A stretch of 64,000 nucleotides of DNA from Pomacea canaliculata (Eukaryota; Mollusca; Gastropoda; Architaenioglossa; Ampullariidae), in contig NC_037598.1 of NCBI RefSeq assembly GCF_003073045.1, positions 15,459,537 to 15,523,536 of the forward strand, in the 5' to 3' direction. The position numbers were made by a program, and so were the translations under genes. Below the pieces are notes generated by a model that was given only the letters and a program-made list of their open reading frames with translations, was not told the DNA's origin and ran no database searches. Shown piece by piece: positions 62,260 to 64,000 of this stretch; within the stretch, counting starts at the first letter, position 1; each line of letters starts with the position of its first letter.

Positions 62260-63040
62260 CATAATGTTTCATCAAATCAAACCTTGTCTGTACAAGGCAG
62301 TCCAAAACAGAAAGTTTTTATCACAATCACTACACACCTACAAATATAAGCATATAAAAATGTACATACAAGCATAACGCACCGACATACCTATATACAA
62401 CATTCAACACGCACGCTCACGTACACCCTCTCATACATATATATGAACCTCCTGAGAATGATGCCAGGTAATACAAGGTAGGCCTACGAGTCTTTGTGCC
62501 TTTTATTTAAGATGGCGATGGCCCTTTGTAGCGCCTGCCCGAGGGCAAGAGCTGAAAGCTGGGATGGAGAGGATGTGTTTGGTCTGAAGTCACACCATAA
62601 TATAATGCCATCTTTCTGATTGCATGAAGGCACAAGTCAGAAAGTAGAAGCTGTGGTGTACCAATAATTTTATTTGCCTGGTGGATGACTGACCAGTCTT
62701 GTCTTGTCTTTGACGACGAGGTGACCATCCCAGGCGGTGATGTTAAACACGAGAATGACTTCAACAAAAGACCTGTAAACAATTTCCAGGATTCCAGAGC
62801 TGACGTTGAAGCTGCGGAGTTTCCCCAAAAGTTTTTCCTACACCTTTTTTGTACACTTTGTATGCGTGATCACTAAAGGAGAGCCTTCCGTCTATCACTG
62901 TACCAAGGTACTTAAAAACTGACAGCCCTCTGAACCTACTGTCCTTTGATTTGAATTGGTGGTGAGAGAGGGGTAGTGCCATCTCTTCCATCCTGTGTTC
63001 TCCTAAAGGCCTACAGTACCTGTCGATGGAACTCACTCAC
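62260..63040 (-). mobile_element. LINE C-terminal region and 3' UTR
   Basis: Minus-strand frames encode the end of a reverse-transcriptase protein: FKYLGTVIDGRLSFSDHAYK and VYKKG, then, in another frame, HQANKIIGTPQLLLSDLC, SDQTHPLHPSFQLLPSGRRY. The latter block is a typical C-terminus of L2/CR1-like LINEs. The 3' UTR continues to about 62,260 (AATCAAACC...TGTCTGTACAAGGC). It is 5'-truncated, frameshifted and inactive. It sits between the H1-like and protamine genes. Confidence 0.75.
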
Positions 63041-63719
63041 CCACCCTTTATGGTCGGTCATTCAGGAATGATCTTTACAGAATGTTTACATCCAGATCTA
63101 ATAATAATCATAAAGTTAATTTATAAACCGCGCATAGAAAGTGTTGAGTTTATTAACAAACGTGAGTGGGTCAGTACACTATACTCTTTGTTTCTTTTTT
63201 TCCTCTGCCGATCATGGTATTCAGGCACTTTCATGTCTCCCTTGTGTTGCGTTCATAGCAAGATTACCTAGTATTTCAAATGTTGGTGTCAATCAAGGCA
63301 GTGCACTTTTTTCTGTCATTTTTGCACTTTGTGTCGCACTTATTCTTGTTGTTCCGCAAATGTTTGTTTCTGTGCATATTTCCTCATTGTACGCAGTAAG
63401 AATTGCCACGTTTACCGCCAGAGTGGATAAAAAAAAATATTAAATAAGTCTATAATAGAAAACGACGAACAACGCGATGACTTCAGCCGAGAGCCGTTAG
63501 CAAAGATACATTTTTTTAAAATCTGTATAATGCAAGATTGAGAAGAATGTCGATCACATTACAGATAAAAGCACTGAAAAATACAGCTGACAAAGTCACT
63601 TCACAAACATTGCTAAGCGGAGAATAATTAAAAAAAAATTGGGGGGGGGGAGAAGGGTAAAATAAAGACAATAATATAATAATAAAAATAATTACTATTA
63701 AGTTATTATTGGTAACATA

Positions 63720-63727
63720 TCTCTTCT
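63720..63727 (-). promoter_or_regulatory. Histone downstream element (U7 snRNA-binding-like)
   Basis: Purine-rich AGAAGAGA on the minus strand, starting 24 bases past the stem-loop. This is about where the U7 snRNA-pairing element (consensus rich in AAAGA) lies in replication-dependent histone genes. Confidence 0.5.
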
Positions 63728-63750
63728 GATCAAATTCCTGAAAAGCATAT

Positions 63751-63766
63751 GGTCCTGAAAAGGACC
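63751..63766 (-). terminator. Histone-type 3' stem-loop of the protamine mRNA
   Basis: Minus strand GGTCCTTTTCAGGACC: a perfect 6-bp stem with a TTTC loop, matching the metazoan histone stem-loop consensus (GGYYYTTYTNARRRCC). It lies 70 bases past the protamine stop codon, a normal histone 3' UTR distance. It is expected to bind SLBP and direct cleavage without polyadenylation. Confidence 0.85.
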
Positions 63767-63836
63767 GGGGCAGGTAAAATTTTTGAGTTTTTTTATGTTT
63801 TTAGTCATCTATTTTTGAAGTTTAGATTATGAAAAG

Positions 63837-64000
63837 TTAATATCTTCTACGCCTACGGCGTCTTCGGCTTCGTCGTCGTCGGCTGCCGCAACCGCGGCTG
63901 CGGCAACGGCGGCGTCGGCAACGGCGGCGGCTGCCGCAACGGCGGCTGCGGCAACGGCGGCGTCGGCAACGGCGTCTTCGTCTGCGCCTGGAACGTCGTC
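63837..64000 (-). CDS. Cysteine-containing protamine (sperm nuclear basic protein), 3' portion
   Basis: Minus-strand frame ending TAT TAA; 53 residues are visible and the start lies beyond base 64,000. Composition is 37 Arg, 6 Cys, 6 Ser, 3 Gly and 1 C-terminal Tyr, with no Lys: a true protamine that condenses sperm DNA, able to form disulfides. Residues 11-26 and 27-42 of the visible part are a 16-residue tandem repeat (CRRRRCRSRRCGSRRR, with one Arg to Gly change in the second copy). The C-terminus SRRRRRRRRY resembles cephalopod and gastropod protamines. The other two frames are Ala/Asp- and Pro/Thr-rich and do not look like proteins; one ends in a stop. The mRNA ends in a histone stem-loop. 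The H1-like frame 3.5 kb downstream is on the same strand. Confidence 0.9.
   Translation of the reverse strand, partial: RRSRRRRRRRCRRRRCRSRRCGSRRRCRRRRCRSRGCGSRRRRSRRRRRRRRY

Overview
The window is nuclear DNA from an animal. The genes are split by many GT..AG introns, the sequence is AT-rich, and it carries several non-LTR retrotransposon remnants and SINE-like repeats. A Cys-containing Arg-rich protamine, a chitin-binding (CBM14) exon and a trypsin-like exon in one window point to a mollusc, most likely a gastropod. That assignment is inference.

Layout. 1-2,600: minus-strand exons of a secreted protein or proteins, namely a trypsin-type exon whose catalytic remainder lies off the left edge and a CBM14 exon. 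5,127-10,643 (minus): a complete eight-exon THOC7 gene, rebuilt from short exons. 10,901-22,043 (plus): a complete eleven-exon ataxin-7 (ATXN7) gene head-to-head with THOC7; a broken LINE sits in its second intron. 22,044-30,640: probable long 3' UTR and spacer with a tRNA-like SINE. 30,882-35,803 (minus): a complete nine-exon cathepsin C / dipeptidyl peptidase 1 gene. 36,587-43,740 (plus): a complete six-exon ARL8 gene, divergent from it. The exon phases of all four genes close exactly. 43,741-53,480: mostly UTR or spacer. 53,787-54,689 (minus): an intronless coding exon for a protein resembling the C-terminal region of SAMD3-like proteins. 57,460-58,660: a degraded LINE. 59,600-60,510 (minus): an H1/H5 winged-helix open frame. 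61,500-63,040: LINE fragments. 63,720-64,000 (minus): the 3' end of an Arg/Cys/Ser protamine gene ending in a canonical histone-type stem-loop.

How the genes relate. THOC7 (mRNA export complex TREX) and ATXN7 (SAGA deubiquitinase module) share a promoter of about 260 bp, as they do head-to-head in human. Cathepsin C and ARL8 are both lysosomal and share a 783-bp intergenic region holding at least five MiT/TFE-like E-boxes. At the right end, a protamine with replication-histone 3' architecture lies about 3.5 kb from an H1-like frame whose tail reads Lys/Arg-rich in the overlapping frame. This looks like a sperm chromatin locus that preserves evidence of a linker-histone origin for protamine, and it is the most interesting part of the window.
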